A stretch of 64,000 nt of DNA from Flavobacterium aestivum (GTDB lineage Bacteria > Bacteroidota > Bacteroidia > Flavobacteriales > Flavobacteriaceae), in contig NZ_CP113977.2 of assembly GCF_026870175.2 (NCBI RefSeq), positions 2,418,001 to 2,482,000 of the forward strand. Direction: 5' to 3'. Both the position numbers and the translations under genes were made by a program. The notes beneath the pieces are model-generated. The model saw only the letters and a list, made by a program, of their open reading frames with translations. It ran no database searches and was not told the DNA's origin. This document shows, piece by piece, positions 35,856-45,322 of the stretch. Numbering within the stretch: the stretch's first letter is position 1; every line of letters begins with the position of its first letter.

Positions 35856-36917
35856 ATGAGAAAATTTTTTATAACTATTCTGTTTTTGAATACTTTATTT
35901 TTTGTTGAAGCTCAAAACCCTGCTAAAAATAAAAGCACACAAGCTGTTTTTAGCACAGTGAAAATAGATATTTTGTTTCAAGATAAAATAAGTATTAGGG
36001 CAATAGTATTGGATAATAGTAAAATATGGTATGCTGCAGACCAAGGTAGATTTGGTTTTTATGATTTAAAATCAAATAAAAAATTTGAAAAGGTTATAAA
36101 AAAAGACACCCTAAATATTGAGTTTAGAAGTATAGCAAAAACATCTAAATTTATATATGCACTTAATGTTGCCAACCCTGCATTGTTGTATCGAATTACT
36201 AAAGACGGGAAAGAGGCGCAGTTAGTATATCAGGAAAATGACAAAAAAGTTTTTTATGATAGTATGCAGTTTTGGAATGATAATGATGGAATAGCAGTTA
36301 GTGATCCTGTAGAGGACTGTCTTTCGGTTATTGTAACCCATGATGGTGGAAATACATGGAGTAAGATTCCTAACAATCAATTGCCAAAATTGTTTGAGGG
36401 TGAAGCTCATTTTGCCGCAAGTAATACAAATATTATTATAAAGGGGAATGATACCTGGATTGTTTCTGGTGGAAAAAAATCTAGAGTTTTTTATTCATCT
36501 GATAAAGGGAATTCTTGGGAAGCCGTTGAAACACCAATAGTGCAAGGAAAGCAAATGACGGGAATTTTTACTGCAGATTTCTATGATAAGAAAAAAGGTT
36601 TTATTGCAGGTGGGAATTATGAAGTGCCAAGTCAGGATTTTGAGAACAAGGCTGTTACCAATGATGGTGGAAAAACTTGGCAACTTATTGCCGAAAAACA
36701 AGGATTTGGTTTCGCTTCCTGTGTGCAGTATGTTCCTAACAGTAACGGAAAAGGATTGGTAGTTGTTGGTGCATCTGGGTTGACTTATTCATCAGATGGA
36801 GGGAAAACCTGGATACAATTGCTACAAGACAAAACGTTGTTTACAATTCGTTTTTTAGATAAAAATACCGCGATTGCCGCTGGTCGCAATAAAATGATTC
36901 GAATTCGTTTTAAATAA
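35856..36917 (+). CDS. Exported BNR/YCF48-like beta-propeller protein
   Basis: ATG 35856 (MRKFFITILF) gives a signal peptide ending VEAQ (1-20). The 353-residue protein carries four Asp-box type motifs: HDGGNTWSK, SDKGNSWEA, NDGGKTWQL and SDGGKTWIQ. The pattern is that of a 6-7 bladed propeller like the photosystem II assembly factor YCF48 or sialidase-like proteins. No sialidase catalytic residues were recognised. The role is probably a periplasmic scaffold; it is often called 'oxidoreductase' in Flavobacteria without proof. Confidence 0.8.
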   Translation: MRKFFITILFLNTLFFVEAQNPAKNKSTQAVFSTVKIDILFQDKISIRAIVLDNSKIWYAADQGRFGFYDLKSNKKFEKVIKKDTLNIEFRSIAKTSKFIYALNVANPALLYRITKDGKEAQLVYQENDKKVFYDSMQFWNDNDGIAVSDPVEDCLSVIVTHDGGNTWSKIPNNQLPKLFEGEAHFAASNTNIIIKGNDTWIVSGGKKSRVFYSSDKGNSWEAVETPIVQGKQMTGIFTADFYDKKKGFIAGGNYEVPSQDFENKAVTNDGGKTWQLIAEKQGFGFASCVQYVPNSNGKGLVVVGASGLTYSSDGGKTWIQLLQDKTLFTIRFLDKNTAIAAGRNKMIRIRFK

Positions 36918-36921
36918 AAAA

Positions 36922-36958
36922 AAACTCCTGTTTAATAGTAACTATCAAACGGGAGTTT
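36922..36958. terminator. Bidirectional terminator, BNR protein and Spy-like gene
   Basis: A 12-base stem with one G-T pair (36922-36933 with 36947-36958) and a 13-base loop sits between convergent genes ending at 36917 and 36972. Confidence 0.8.
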
Positions 36959-36971
36959 AGTGAATTAAAAA

Positions 36972-37430
36972 TTATTTTTTCGAACCTTTGTCTCTATATT
37001 GCTGCAGTAATTTTCTGCTGAAATTTTCTTCTGCTCTTTTTAATTTGATGATTTTTACTGAGGGAAGAACATCTTTTAAATTACTGATGAATTTTTTTCT
37101 TAATTGAAATAACTCTTCTTCATTACTTTCAATTTGATTTAAAAGTGCTGTTGCTTCTTTCTCGGATAACTTGTCTAACTCATCATCATTTATTTTTCTG
37201 AAAGAACCTTTCATTCTGTTGTGCCTCAATTCGAACTGCTTGTCGTCATAAATGTTGTAAATGGGCCAGAATTTTTCGGCTTCATTTGGCGTGAGATTTA
37301 ATTCTGAGGTCAGAAAAGCTACTTTCATGGCTTTAATTTGCTCTCTTTTTTCCTTCATTCTTTCGCCTTGAGCGTAAAAAGTAAAGGAAATAAATAAAAA
37401 TAATAGCGGATATAATTTTCTAATGTTCAT
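36972..37430 (-). CDS. Spy/CpxP-like periplasmic protein, possible sigma-factor sensor
   Basis: The 152-residue protein has a signal peptide (1-21) and a long all-helical, charged remainder. The block FLTSELNLTPNEAEKFWPIYNIYDD resembles the LTxxQ/Spy-type helices. Homologues in Flavobacteria are often called sensors of ECF sigma operons. It is the third gene after an ECF sigma factor and a membrane protein (27- and 33-base gaps), so I infer a periplasmic stress sensor. Confidence 0.75.
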   Translation of the reverse strand: MNIRKLYPLLFLFISFTFYAQGERMKEKREQIKAMKVAFLTSELNLTPNEAEKFWPIYNIYDDKQFELRHNRMKGSFRKINDDELDKLSEKEATALLNQIESNEEELFQLRKKFISNLKDVLPSVKIIKLKRAEENFSRKLLQQYRDKGSKK

Positions 37431-37457
37431 TTTTCTTGATTTTGAGTTCCCTTGTCT

Positions 37458-37901
37458 TTATTTGATATTTGGGTTTTGATTTTCGATAACTAAATTTTCG
37501 ATGTTCGGATTTGCAACCAAAATGTCTTCTAATGCTTGATCTTCCAGTTTTTTTGTATTTACAGTATTATTGTTTTCTGATTCAATTTCACTAATTAAAT
37601 CGTATTGGCTTATATTAGAATCTTCAGCTAAATAATTTTCGATGGTTGCTGAATCGAGTTCGTTGTTTTTTGTTTCTATAGTGTAAAGAATTGGAACCAT
37701 TATGCCAAGTACTAATACAGCAGCAATTGATAGTATAACATTTTTTCTTTTTCTAAAGATTGATATTACTTTTGCTTCGTTTGTTATTTCTTCTTTTGGT
37801 AAATTTTGCAAAAAGTTTAAAGAAAATGAATCATGATAACTCTCTGGAGTTTTAAATCCGGGTTTTATTTTAGGTTCGTTTTCTAGTTTAAATGCTTTCA
37901 T
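37458..37901 (-). CDS. Single-pass membrane protein, putative anti-sigma factor
   Basis: The 147-residue protein has a cytoplasmic N-terminal part (about 1-50, with NFLQNLPKEE), one membrane helix (about 55-73) and an acidic periplasmic tail. It lacks an obvious zinc anti-sigma motif (HxxxCxxC). The anti-sigma role rests on position between an ECF sigma gene and a Spy-like gene. Confidence 0.6.
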   Translation of the reverse strand: MKAFKLENEPKIKPGFKTPESYHDSFSLNFLQNLPKEEITNEAKVISIFRKRKNVILSIAAVLVLGIMVPILYTIETKNNELDSATIENYLAEDSNISQYDLISEIESENNNTVNTKKLEDQALEDILVANPNIENLVIENQNPNIK

Positions 37902-37934
37902 AATAGGTGTTTGACTTAATCTTGACTAAATGGT

Positions 37935-38477
37935 TTAATTACTGGTTACAAAAGTTTCAACTTTTTTGACAGCATGATGATAAGATGCTTTTAATGCTCC
38001 AACCGAAGTGCCTAGTATTTCGGAGATTTCTTCATATTTTAAATCTTCAAAATATTTCATTTTAAAAACTAATTGTTGTTTTTCTGGTAAAGTTGCTATT
38101 GCTTTTTGTAATTTGATTTGTATTTCATTTCCATCAAAATAAATGTCGGCTTTAAGATTATCAATGGTTTTATTTTGTAATTCAACTGATGAAATACCGC
38201 TTTTTTTTGCTTTTTGATTCAAAAAAGTGAGGGCTTCATTGGTTGCTATACGATACATCCAAGAAAATAGTTTGCTTTCTCCTTTAAAGTTTTTTAGATG
38301 CTGAAATACTTTTACAAAAGTATTTTGCAAAACATCATCTGCATCATCATGACTTAAAACTATATTTCGAATATGGTTGTATAGCGGTTTTTGATATTCT
38401 TGCAGGAGTTTTTGAAACGCTTGATTTTGCGTTTGCGGGTTCAATAAGCTTTTAATTAATTCCTCTTCTTCCTGCAA
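37935..38477 (-). CDS. ECF RNA polymerase sigma factor
   Basis: The 180-residue protein has sigma region 2 (about 20-95; DDADDVLQNTFVKVFQHL for -10 recognition) and region 4 (about 125-175; LPEKQQLVFKMKYFEDLKYEEI and a helix-turn-helix). Length and motifs are standard for a group 4 sigma factor. It heads the three-gene unit, which it probably also transcribes. Confidence 0.9.
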   Translation of the reverse strand: MQEEEELIKSLLNPQTQNQAFQKLLQEYQKPLYNHIRNIVLSHDDADDVLQNTFVKVFQHLKNFKGESKLFSWMYRIATNEALTFLNQKAKKSGISSVELQNKTIDNLKADIYFDGNEIQIKLQKAIATLPEKQQLVFKMKYFEDLKYEEISEILGTSVGALKASYHHAVKKVETFVTSN

Positions 38478-38707
38478 TTTTTATTCTTTAAATTTATAGT
38501 TAGATACGAATGAATCAAAAAGGTTTAATCTAAAGTAATAAAATAGTTGTATTCTTAATACTATCAGTAAAGAATCAGTTCAAGCCATATAAGCAAAGTG
38601 AGGAAATACAAGTCCTTTTTTATTTATGGTGAGGTACTATTTTGAGAATTCAAAATAGCCTGTCTTAAATAAGCTATTGCTTATATGTAAAAAAAATGTC
38701 TTAAAAA

Positions 38708-39820
38708 TTAAAATTCAGAGTGTTCTTCATTTTTAATTGTAGTTGGAGCAGGAGCAGGTGTGAGGCTGTCTTTTACGACTCTTTTATAAGCTGTTGGAAC
38801 AACCTTTGGTTTGATCGGATAATAGATTTCTGTTCTCCATTTTGATGGACTTTTGGTTTCTTTTTTTCCAATAGCAAATATTTCCAAATGTGAAAAAGTT
38901 GAATCTGCAATGATCTTATTTGTGGTAAAATATTCCAGAGATTTGTCCGAAGCTTTTTCTTTATAGGTATAATTACCGGTTAGAGTTGTTTTAACAGCTT
39001 CAAATGGAATCAATTTCGCAGATATAATATCACTTCCTTCGCTAGTAAAGATTTCATCTTTTATAGGAATACAAAAAGAAACTTTGGTAAGGTCATGATC
39101 TAAATCATATGTGTGATATATGATGAATGGTTTTCCGTTCAGAACAATATTATTTTGCTCGCAAAATGCTAATATTTTTGGAAAAATGACATTTGCATTT
39201 CGGGTAATGTCGGATATTTTACTGGTGAAAGATTGTCTTAAATAAAAAGTTCCTAATTTTTTTACTACTCCATCGACTTTTACATCAAAAGTATTGTTTT
39301 CAAAATTAAGTGCTTTATCTAAATTGGCTAAGCATTTATCATAAACTTTGGTCAATGAATTTTGGGTTCCTCCATTTAAAAATGAATTCACTTTTAATAG
39401 AAAATCCATTTTTCCTTTTGACTTCCAGGTTATCTTTGTGCCTCCTAAAGTGTCTTTAAAGTGCCAAGTTACATCTGAGGAAGTTCCATTAAAATCCATT
39501 TTTTGAACAATACTATCATTACCTTTTGTGTATAATGTCTGGATGTTACCGGAATTATTTATTCCGTCCCAAGATAATGTACTTCCTTTACCTGCTGTAG
39601 TCGGAGAATAAGATAATTTTATGTTTTTATCGGCTGTAATCCAAGAACTAAATTGTTCCCAGTTTTTATAATCATTAACATAATTAAAAACGGTGGCTTT
39701 TGGCGATTTTATTACTTTGCTGCTCACTACCGTAAAAATTCCTTTTTGTGTTGCGATAAATATGGTTAGTGCCACTAAGCTTAATAACAACAAAAGAAAA
39801 AGGTATTTAATGATTCTCAT
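38708..39820 (-). CDS. SRPBCC domain fused to GyrI-like effector-binding domain
   Basis: The 370-residue protein has one N-terminal membrane anchor (about 4-25). An SRPBCC/polyketide-cyclase-like domain follows (about 28-165; SPKATVFNYVNDYKNWEQFSSW), then a GyrI-like ligand-binding domain (about 170-345). A Pro/Ala/Thr tail ends it. Both domains bind hydrophobic small molecules. No enzyme function is evident. A single gene facing away from the peptidase gene. Confidence 0.75.
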   Translation of the reverse strand: MRIIKYLFLLLLLSLVALTIFIATQKGIFTVVSSKVIKSPKATVFNYVNDYKNWEQFSSWITADKNIKLSYSPTTAGKGSTLSWDGINNSGNIQTLYTKGNDSIVQKMDFNGTSSDVTWHFKDTLGGTKITWKSKGKMDFLLKVNSFLNGGTQNSLTKVYDKCLANLDKALNFENNTFDVKVDGVVKKLGTFYLRQSFTSKISDITRNANVIFPKILAFCEQNNIVLNGKPFIIYHTYDLDHDLTKVSFCIPIKDEIFTSEGSDIISAKLIPFEAVKTTLTGNYTYKEKASDKSLEYFTTNKIIADSTFSHLEIFAIGKKETKSPSKWRTEIYYPIKPKVVPTAYKRVVKDSLTPAPAPTTIKNEEHSEF

Positions 39821-40097
39821 AATAGGTAAGATTGTTTCTGTTGTAAAGTTAGAAATTTTATTAATATTCTAAAGTAACTGTACTTAAAATATCATTTTCT
39901 AAGGGCTGAAAAGTGTTTTTAGAAACCAAAATTATAAGGAAGATGATTTTTGAATTCATTTATTGGTATTTTACATTTTCTAAATTGTGTTTTTATTGTT
40001 TATCTGGTTCAAATATTTATATGATATTTTAAGAATGCTTATATTTGCTAAGGATCTATTAAAAATCTATTTGTTTAACATCTAAAAAATATGAATA

Positions 40098-42134
40098 ATG
40101 AAACTACTTAAAAATACGGGTCTTTTTATAGCGATTACGGTTTCTGTTGTTTGTAATGCTCAAAATGTGAAAACCGCAACAGTAAAGCCCACACAGAATG
40201 CTCCATTTGATTATGTGGTAGAACAATTCTCGGATATAAAGGTTTTACGTTACCAAATTTCGGGTTGGGAAAATCTTACCTTAAAAGAACAGAAATTAGT
40301 ATACTATCTTACGCAAGCAGGTACATCTGGTCGTGATATTATGTGGGATCAAAATTATAAATACAATCTAAAAATCAGAAAAGCGTTAGAGAATATTTAT
40401 CAAAATTATAAAGGAGCCAGAAATACTGCTGACTGGAAGGATTTTGAAGTGTATTTGAAAAGAGTTTGGTTTTCAAACGGGATTCATCATCATTATTCAA
40501 ATGATAAAATTAAGCCGGGTTTTTCATTAGCTTATTTTAATACTTTATTGATAGACTCGAAAACGACATTGTCTCCTAAAATTGCAGAAATTCTGTTTAA
40601 TGATGTAGATTCGAAAAAAGTAAATCTTGATTCCTCAAAAGGATTATTGGAAGGTTCAGCCATTAACTTTTATGAAAATGGGATTACCCAAAAGGATGTT
40701 GAAGCATTTTATGCTAAAAAGACAAGTCCAGATCCAAAGAAGCCATATTCTTTTGGTTTGAATTCGAAATTAGTTCGTAATTCAAATGGAGAATTAGAAG
40801 AGAAAGTATGGAAAAGTAAAGGGATGTATGGTGCAGCAATCGATAAAATGATTTATTGGTTAGAGAAAGCACAAACAGTTGCTGAGAACAAGAAGCAAGC
40901 CGATGCTATTGCATTATTAATTAGTTTTTATAAAACGGGGGATCTTAAAACTTGGGATGATTACAATATTGCTTGGTTGCATGCAACAGAAGGAAATATT
41001 GATTACATCAACGGATTTATTGAAGTGTACAATGACCCATTAGGATACAGAGGATCTTATGAAGGGATTGTTCAGATAAAAGACTTTGATATGTCTAAAA
41101 AAATGGAAGTAGTGTCTAAAAACGCACAATGGTTTGAAGACAATTCTCCGTTATTGCCGGAACATAAAAAGAAAAATGTAGTTGGAGTATCCTATAAAAC
41201 GGTTATAGTTGCTGGTGAATCTGGAGATGCATCTCCGAGTACACCAATTGGGGTTAATCTTCCAAATGCCGATTGGATTCGTGCAGACCATGGATCTAAA
41301 TCAGTTTCTTTAGGTAATATTATTGATGCATATTCTAAATCTGGAGGAAAAGGAAGGTTGAAAGAATTCGCAAATGATGAAGAAGAAATAAAATTAGCAG
41401 AAAAATATGCTGAGCTAGGGGGTAAGTTACATACTTCTTTGCATGAAGTTGTAGGTCACGCTTCGGGTCAAATAAATCCGGGTGTAGGTACACCAAAAGA
41501 AACATTGAAAAATTATGCTTCGACACTAGAAGAAGGAAGAGCTGATTTAGTAGGATTGTACTATTTATACAATCCAAAAATTCAAGAGCTCGGATTAGTA
41601 GATAATTGGAAAGATTTAGGAATGCAATGTTATGATGGTTATATCAGAAATGGGTTAATGATGCAGTTGGTTCGTTTAGAATTAGGCGCTAATATTGAAG
41701 AAGCTCATATGAGAAACCGTCAGTGGGTGAGTGCTTGGGCATATGAAAAAGGAAAGAAAGACAATGTGATCGAAAAGATTACTCGTAATGGAAAAACGTA
41801 TTTCAATATTACCGATTATGATAAACTACATGAGTTATTTGGTCAATTGTTGAGAGAAGTACAACGTATAAAATCAGAAGGCGATTATGAAGCTGGAAAA
41901 GCACTAGTTGAAAATTACGGTGTAAAAGTAGATCAAAAACTACACGCTGAAGTTTTGGAGCGCAATAAGCAATTTCCTGATGCGCCTTATAGTGGTTTTG
42001 TAAATCCGGTTTTGGTTCCTAAATTAAATGCTAAAGGAGAAATTATCTCAATAGCGGTAGAACAACCTAAAACATTTGCTGAACAAATGTTGAATTATTC
42101 TAAAAACTTTGGTTTTTTACCTTCAGAAAACTAA
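40098..42134 (+). CDS. Dipeptidyl peptidase III (M49), with export signal
   Basis: The zinc peptidase removes dipeptides from the N-terminus of short peptides. The 678-residue protein has a signal peptide (1-22, ending CNAQ), unusual because most known DPP III are cytosolic. Zinc ligands are H449 and H454 in HEVVGH, and a Glu in LEEGRAD (478-483). Length fits family M49. The shorter HExxGH motif is as in Bacteroides homologues. Single gene with terminator. Confidence 0.9.
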   Translation: MKLLKNTGLFIAITVSVVCNAQNVKTATVKPTQNAPFDYVVEQFSDIKVLRYQISGWENLTLKEQKLVYYLTQAGTSGRDIMWDQNYKYNLKIRKALENIYQNYKGARNTADWKDFEVYLKRVWFSNGIHHHYSNDKIKPGFSLAYFNTLLIDSKTTLSPKIAEILFNDVDSKKVNLDSSKGLLEGSAINFYENGITQKDVEAFYAKKTSPDPKKPYSFGLNSKLVRNSNGELEEKVWKSKGMYGAAIDKMIYWLEKAQTVAENKKQADAIALLISFYKTGDLKTWDDYNIAWLHATEGNIDYINGFIEVYNDPLGYRGSYEGIVQIKDFDMSKKMEVVSKNAQWFEDNSPLLPEHKKKNVVGVSYKTVIVAGESGDASPSTPIGVNLPNADWIRADHGSKSVSLGNIIDAYSKSGGKGRLKEFANDEEEIKLAEKYAELGGKLHTSLHEVVGHASGQINPGVGTPKETLKNYASTLEEGRADLVGLYYLYNPKIQELGLVDNWKDLGMQCYDGYIRNGLMMQLVRLELGANIEEAHMRNRQWVSAWAYEKGKKDNVIEKITRNGKTYFNITDYDKLHELFGQLLREVQRIKSEGDYEAGKALVENYGVKVDQKLHAEVLERNKQFPDAPYSGFVNPVLVPKLNAKGEIISIAVEQPKTFAEQMLNYSKNFGFLPSEN

Positions 42135-42154
42135 AAGTTGAAATGTTATAAAAT

Positions 42155-42188
42155 AAAAAAACGCCCACTTCACAGTGGGCGTTTTTTT
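42155..42188. terminator. Bidirectional terminator after DPP III gene
   Basis: A perfect 15-base stem (42155-42169 with 42174-42188), 4-base loop, seven A and seven T at the sides; shared with the convergent gene ending 42201. Confidence 0.92.
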
Positions 42189-42200
42189 ATTTTTTGAATA

Positions 42201-42389
42201 TTAATGTTTGAAATAAATTTTTATCACAAATAAGAGTCCAATAAAAACAAGAAACCCTATTAGAATTTTATAATTTCCTTTATAGAAAATTTTATGCAGA
42301 TTGGCATCTTTTCGATAAGCAATTACCATTGTAATAACGAAGGCTATAAAAAAACAAACCGCGAATATTAATTGACCCTGACTAAACAT
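42201..42389 (-). CDS. Small membrane protein (62 aa)
   Basis: The start is taken at ATG 42389 (MFSQGQLIFA); the ten codons further upstream lack support. Two hydrophobic segments (about 6-25 and 39-58) with a basic loop (YRKDANLHKI) predict two membrane passes. It has codon use consistent with coding and a shared terminator. Function unknown. Confidence 0.6.
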   Translation of the reverse strand: MFSQGQLIFAVCFFIAFVITMVIAYRKDANLHKIFYKGNYKILIGFLVFIGLLFVIKIYFKH

Positions 42390-42470
42390 GTTTAAATAAT
42401 TTTTGGCAAATTTAGTCAATAGTTTAGAAATAGTTGTTAATTTTCCATTTCAAATCAATAATTAGAAAGT

Positions 42471-42851
42471 ATGCAAAAACAAATCAACGCTGTTAAGGAA
42501 TTTCATACAGCATTTAGGATAGGGCATAGTGAAACTCCAATTGCCGACTTGGGTGAAAGTAAAAATATGCTTCGTTATAATTTGATGAAGGAAGAGAATG
42601 AAGAGTATCTTGAAGCTGTTCAAAATAATGATTTAATAGAAATTGCTGATGCTCTTGGTGATATGATGTATATTCTTTGTGGGACAATTATAGAACACGG
42701 ATTGCAACATAAAATCGAAGAAGTTTTTGATGAAATACAACGTAGCAATATGAGTAAATTAGGAGAAGATGGAAATCCTATTTATCGCGAAGATGGTAAG
42801 GTAATGAAAGGTCCTAATTATTTTAAGCCCGATTTTTCAAAACTTATTTAG
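42471..42851 (+). CDS. MazG-like nucleotide pyrophosphohydrolase
   Basis: The 126-residue all-alpha protein has the metal-binding helices KEENEEYLEA and EIADALGDMMYIL, as in MazG/HisE-like NTP pyrophosphohydrolases. The tail contains SNMSKLGEDGNPIYREDGKVMKG, typical of this subfamily. It would hydrolyse NTPs or modified nucleotides to monophosphates. It does not lie in a his operon, so I prefer a housecleaning role. Confidence 0.85.
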   Translation: MQKQINAVKEFHTAFRIGHSETPIADLGESKNMLRYNLMKEENEEYLEAVQNNDLIEIADALGDMMYILCGTIIEHGLQHKIEEVFDEIQRSNMSKLGEDGNPIYREDGKVMKGPNYFKPDFSKLI

Positions 42852-42866
42852 GTACAAAACCAAAAG

Positions 42867-42902
42867 AAAAAAGCGAATTTCAATATTGAAATTCGCTTTT
42901 TT
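42867..42902. terminator. Bidirectional terminator after MazG-like gene
   Basis: A 15-base stem (42867-42881 with 42888-42902) and 6-base loop between the convergent MazG-like and ilvE genes. Confidence 0.9.
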
Positions 42903-42944
42903 TATTCGTATAGATTCTAAAATCTAAAATCAGAAATCTAAAAT

Positions 42945-44012
42945 TTATATCTTAACAGTCCAGCCAAATGTGTCTTCAGCTAGTTTGTGTTGAATATTAG
43001 TTAATTTTTCTTTAAGTAAAGATGCGTATGAGTTCTCAAGTTTAGGCAATTCATAATATACATCTTTGTATGAGTAACCAATAATTGGATTAACCACTGC
43101 AGCAGTACCAGCTCCGAAGATTTCTTTCAAAGATCCGTTTTTAGATGCTTCTACTAACTCAGAAGCCAATACAGGACGAACCTCTACGTTGATTCCTTCT
43201 TTTATTGCCATATCAAGAAGACTTTTTCTGGTAATACCATCCAAAATACGCTCACTAGTAGGAGCTGTCAATAAAGTGTCGTTTATTCTAAAAAACACAT
43301 TCATTGTACCTGCTTCCTCTAGTTTGGTATGTGTAGCATCATCAGTCCAGATTACTTGTTGGAATCCTTCTTTGTTAGCCAAAGTAGTTGGGTAAAACTG
43401 AGCTGCATAATTACCAGCAGCTTTTGCAGCACCAATTCCTCCATTGGCAGCTCTACTGTAATGTTCAGCAATTAAAACTTTTACTTCACCTGCATAGTAT
43501 GATTTAGCAGGAGATAATAAGATCATAAATTTATATTCATCAGATGGATTTGCAATAACACCTTCTCCAGTAGCAATCATAAAAGGTCTGATGTACATAG
43601 AGTTTCCTTTTCCTTTTTTTACCCATGCTTCATCCAATTGTAGTAATTGATTCAAACCATCCATAAAAATATTTTCAGGGACTTCCGGCATTGCCATTCT
43701 CACTGCAGACGAGTTGAAACGTTTGTAGTTTTCATCAGGTCTAAAAAGCCATAAATCATTATTATCATCTTTGTAAGCTTTCATACCTTCAAAGATTGCT
43801 TGTCCGTAATGAAAAACTTTTGCAGAAGGATCCAATAAAAATGGAGCGTAAGGCTTAATAACTGGTTTTTGCCATTCACCATTTTTAAAATCACATTCAA
43901 ATAAATGATCTGTAAAAATGGCTCCAAAGCTTAAATTATCAAAATCAACTTCATTTATTTTAGAAGTAGCAGCTTTTATTACTTCTATTTTGTTAGTTTG
44001 AGTTGTACTCAT
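42945..44012 (-). CDS. ilvE: Branched-chain amino acid aminotransferase
   Basis: This PLP enzyme interconverts leucine, isoleucine and valine with their keto acids. I start at ATG 44012 (MSTTQTNKIEV) giving 355 residues; the frame's upstream Met is not supported by family length. Motifs: GQAIFEGMKAY, FRPDENYKRF, the PLP Lys in GIGAAKAAGNYAAQ, and EEAGTMNVFF. This is the class IV fold, type II BCAT. Single gene. Confidence 0.92.
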   Translation of the reverse strand: MSTTQTNKIEVIKAATSKINEVDFDNLSFGAIFTDHLFECDFKNGEWQKPVIKPYAPFLLDPSAKVFHYGQAIFEGMKAYKDDNNDLWLFRPDENYKRFNSSAVRMAMPEVPENIFMDGLNQLLQLDEAWVKKGKGNSMYIRPFMIATGEGVIANPSDEYKFMILLSPAKSYYAGEVKVLIAEHYSRAANGGIGAAKAAGNYAAQFYPTTLANKEGFQQVIWTDDATHTKLEEAGTMNVFFRINDTLLTAPTSERILDGITRKSLLDMAIKEGINVEVRPVLASELVEASKNGSLKEIFGAGTAAVVNPIIGYSYKDVYYELPKLENSYASLLKEKLTNIQHKLAEDTFGWTVKI

Positions 44013-44313
44013 AATAGGGTATGGTTTAAATATTTTTTTAGTGTTAATATACTGGTAAAAAGAAATCAATTTCTTATTTGTTGTAATATTGATTGCAAAA
44101 TTAAATAAAAATCAGATTAATCCTTGCTAAAATAACATTAATAATACTGTTTAACTGTGATTTATTTATATTTTAAAATTATTTGAAAAATAGAGTAGAA
44201 TTCTGTGAATTATATAAAAAAAGATGAATTTTAGGTAGCTATAAGATATTGTTTTAATTAATTTTGAAGTGGAATTAGAATTTTAATATTGCTAAATATC
44301 ACAAAATAATATT
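44013..44313. other. 301-base divergent intergenic region, no gene seen
   Basis: AT-rich DNA between ilvE (minus) and mnmD (plus). No open frame or strong palindrome was seen. Both promoters should be here, but I found no exact TAnnTTTG box placed well for either gene. Confidence 0.4.
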
Positions 44314-44973
44314 TTGGAAAGAGAAATTATACAAACACTCGACGGATCGACAACAATACATCTCAAAGAATGGAATGAGTGTTACCATTCTAAGCATGGC
44401 GCTATACAAGAAGCTAAACATGTTTTTATTAAAAATGGATTGGCATTATTCCCAAATCAAAGTATTTCTATTCTGGAAATTGGTTTTGGTACAGGGCTAA
44501 ATGCTTTTATAACTTATTTGGAGTCTAAAGAATTGGGGCAAACAATAGATTACGTTGGAGTAGAAGCATATCCGGTTTCTGCAGATGAAGTTTTGTCCAT
44601 GAATTATATTAAAGAACTGAATGCTGTCGAATCTGAATCGGTTTTTGAAAAAATGCATAAATGTGATTGGGAAGAAAAAACAGTTTTTTCTGATGATTTT
44701 AAATTAACGAAAAGAAAACAATTTTTTGAAGAAATTGATGATTTAGAAAAGTTCGATTTAATTTATTTTGATGCATTTGGTTATCGAGTGCAGCCGGAAT
44801 TGTGGAGCACAACAATTTTTGATAGAATGTACAAGGCTTTAAAAACTAACGGAGTTTTAGTTACTTACGCTGCTCGTGGTGTTGTAAAAAGAAGTATGAT
44901 AGAGGTTGGTTTTACAGTTGAAAAGCTTGCTGGACCACCAGGAAAAAGAGAAATGTTTCGGGCTAGAAAGTAA
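44314..44973 (+). CDS. mnmD: MnmD-type tRNA methyltransferase (TTG start)
   Basis: The enzyme methylates the aminomethyl group of 5-aminomethyl-2-thiouridine at tRNA wobble position 34. The 219-residue protein has the SAM motif ILEIGFGTGLNAF, the substrate loop YFDAFGYRVQPELW, and PGKREMFRA at the end, without the MnmC oxidase domain. The start is TTG 44314: an in-frame stop is at 44293-44295, no ATG lies between, and MEREIIQTLDGSTT matches family N-termini. Single gene. Confidence 0.88.
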   Translation: MEREIIQTLDGSTTIHLKEWNECYHSKHGAIQEAKHVFIKNGLALFPNQSISILEIGFGTGLNAFITYLESKELGQTIDYVGVEAYPVSADEVLSMNYIKELNAVESESVFEKMHKCDWEEKTVFSDDFKLTKRKQFFEEIDDLEKFDLIYFDAFGYRVQPELWSTTIFDRMYKALKTNGVLVTYAARGVVKRSMIEVGFTVEKLAGPPGKREMFRARK

Positions 44974-45121
44974 AATTCCTTATGTTGTATTTTATTAGGA
45001 TTTTCTTAACAATGTTAAGAAATGTAAAAATTCGATGTTAAAATTTTATTTTGTATTCAAAAAATGAAGTATATTTACACAACGTTAAAATCAAGATCTA
45101 ACCCCAAAATCTTAATTTATT

Positions 45122-45319
45122 ATGTCGAAAATAATGTTTGATTACACAAAATCTGTACTTGAAAGAGTGAGTTTTGACCCAATACTTTTTTGTAAAGAAC
45201 TTGAAAAAGCAATTAGAACACTTTTACCATTTGAAATGGAGGAATTAAGAGAATGGTTGTTTTATTTCACAAATGAAAAGCCAGAATTGAAACAGTGCTT
45301 GTTAATTGTAAACCCATAA
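45122..45319 (+). CDS. Small conserved protein A of a tandem paralogous pair (65 aa)
   Basis: The 65-residue protein (MSKIMFDYTKSVLERVS) is about 60 percent identical by eye to the next gene. Shared blocks are FDYTK / LERVSFDP / LF.KEL.KA / LLP.E...LR.WL and NEKPELK.CL. It looks mainly helical with no membrane segment. I recall similar small proteins in other Flavobacteria, but no function. It has its own terminator. Confidence 0.75.
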   Translation: MSKIMFDYTKSVLERVSFDPILFCKELEKAIRTLLPFEMEELREWLFYFTNEKPELKQCLLIVNP

Positions 45320-45322
45320 TAA

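Noticed and set aside
38669..38684. ATAAGC/GCTTAT hairpin upstream of the sigma factor unit and past the SRPBCC gene
   Set aside because: Only a six-base stem; too weak and without a T run to call a terminator with confidence.
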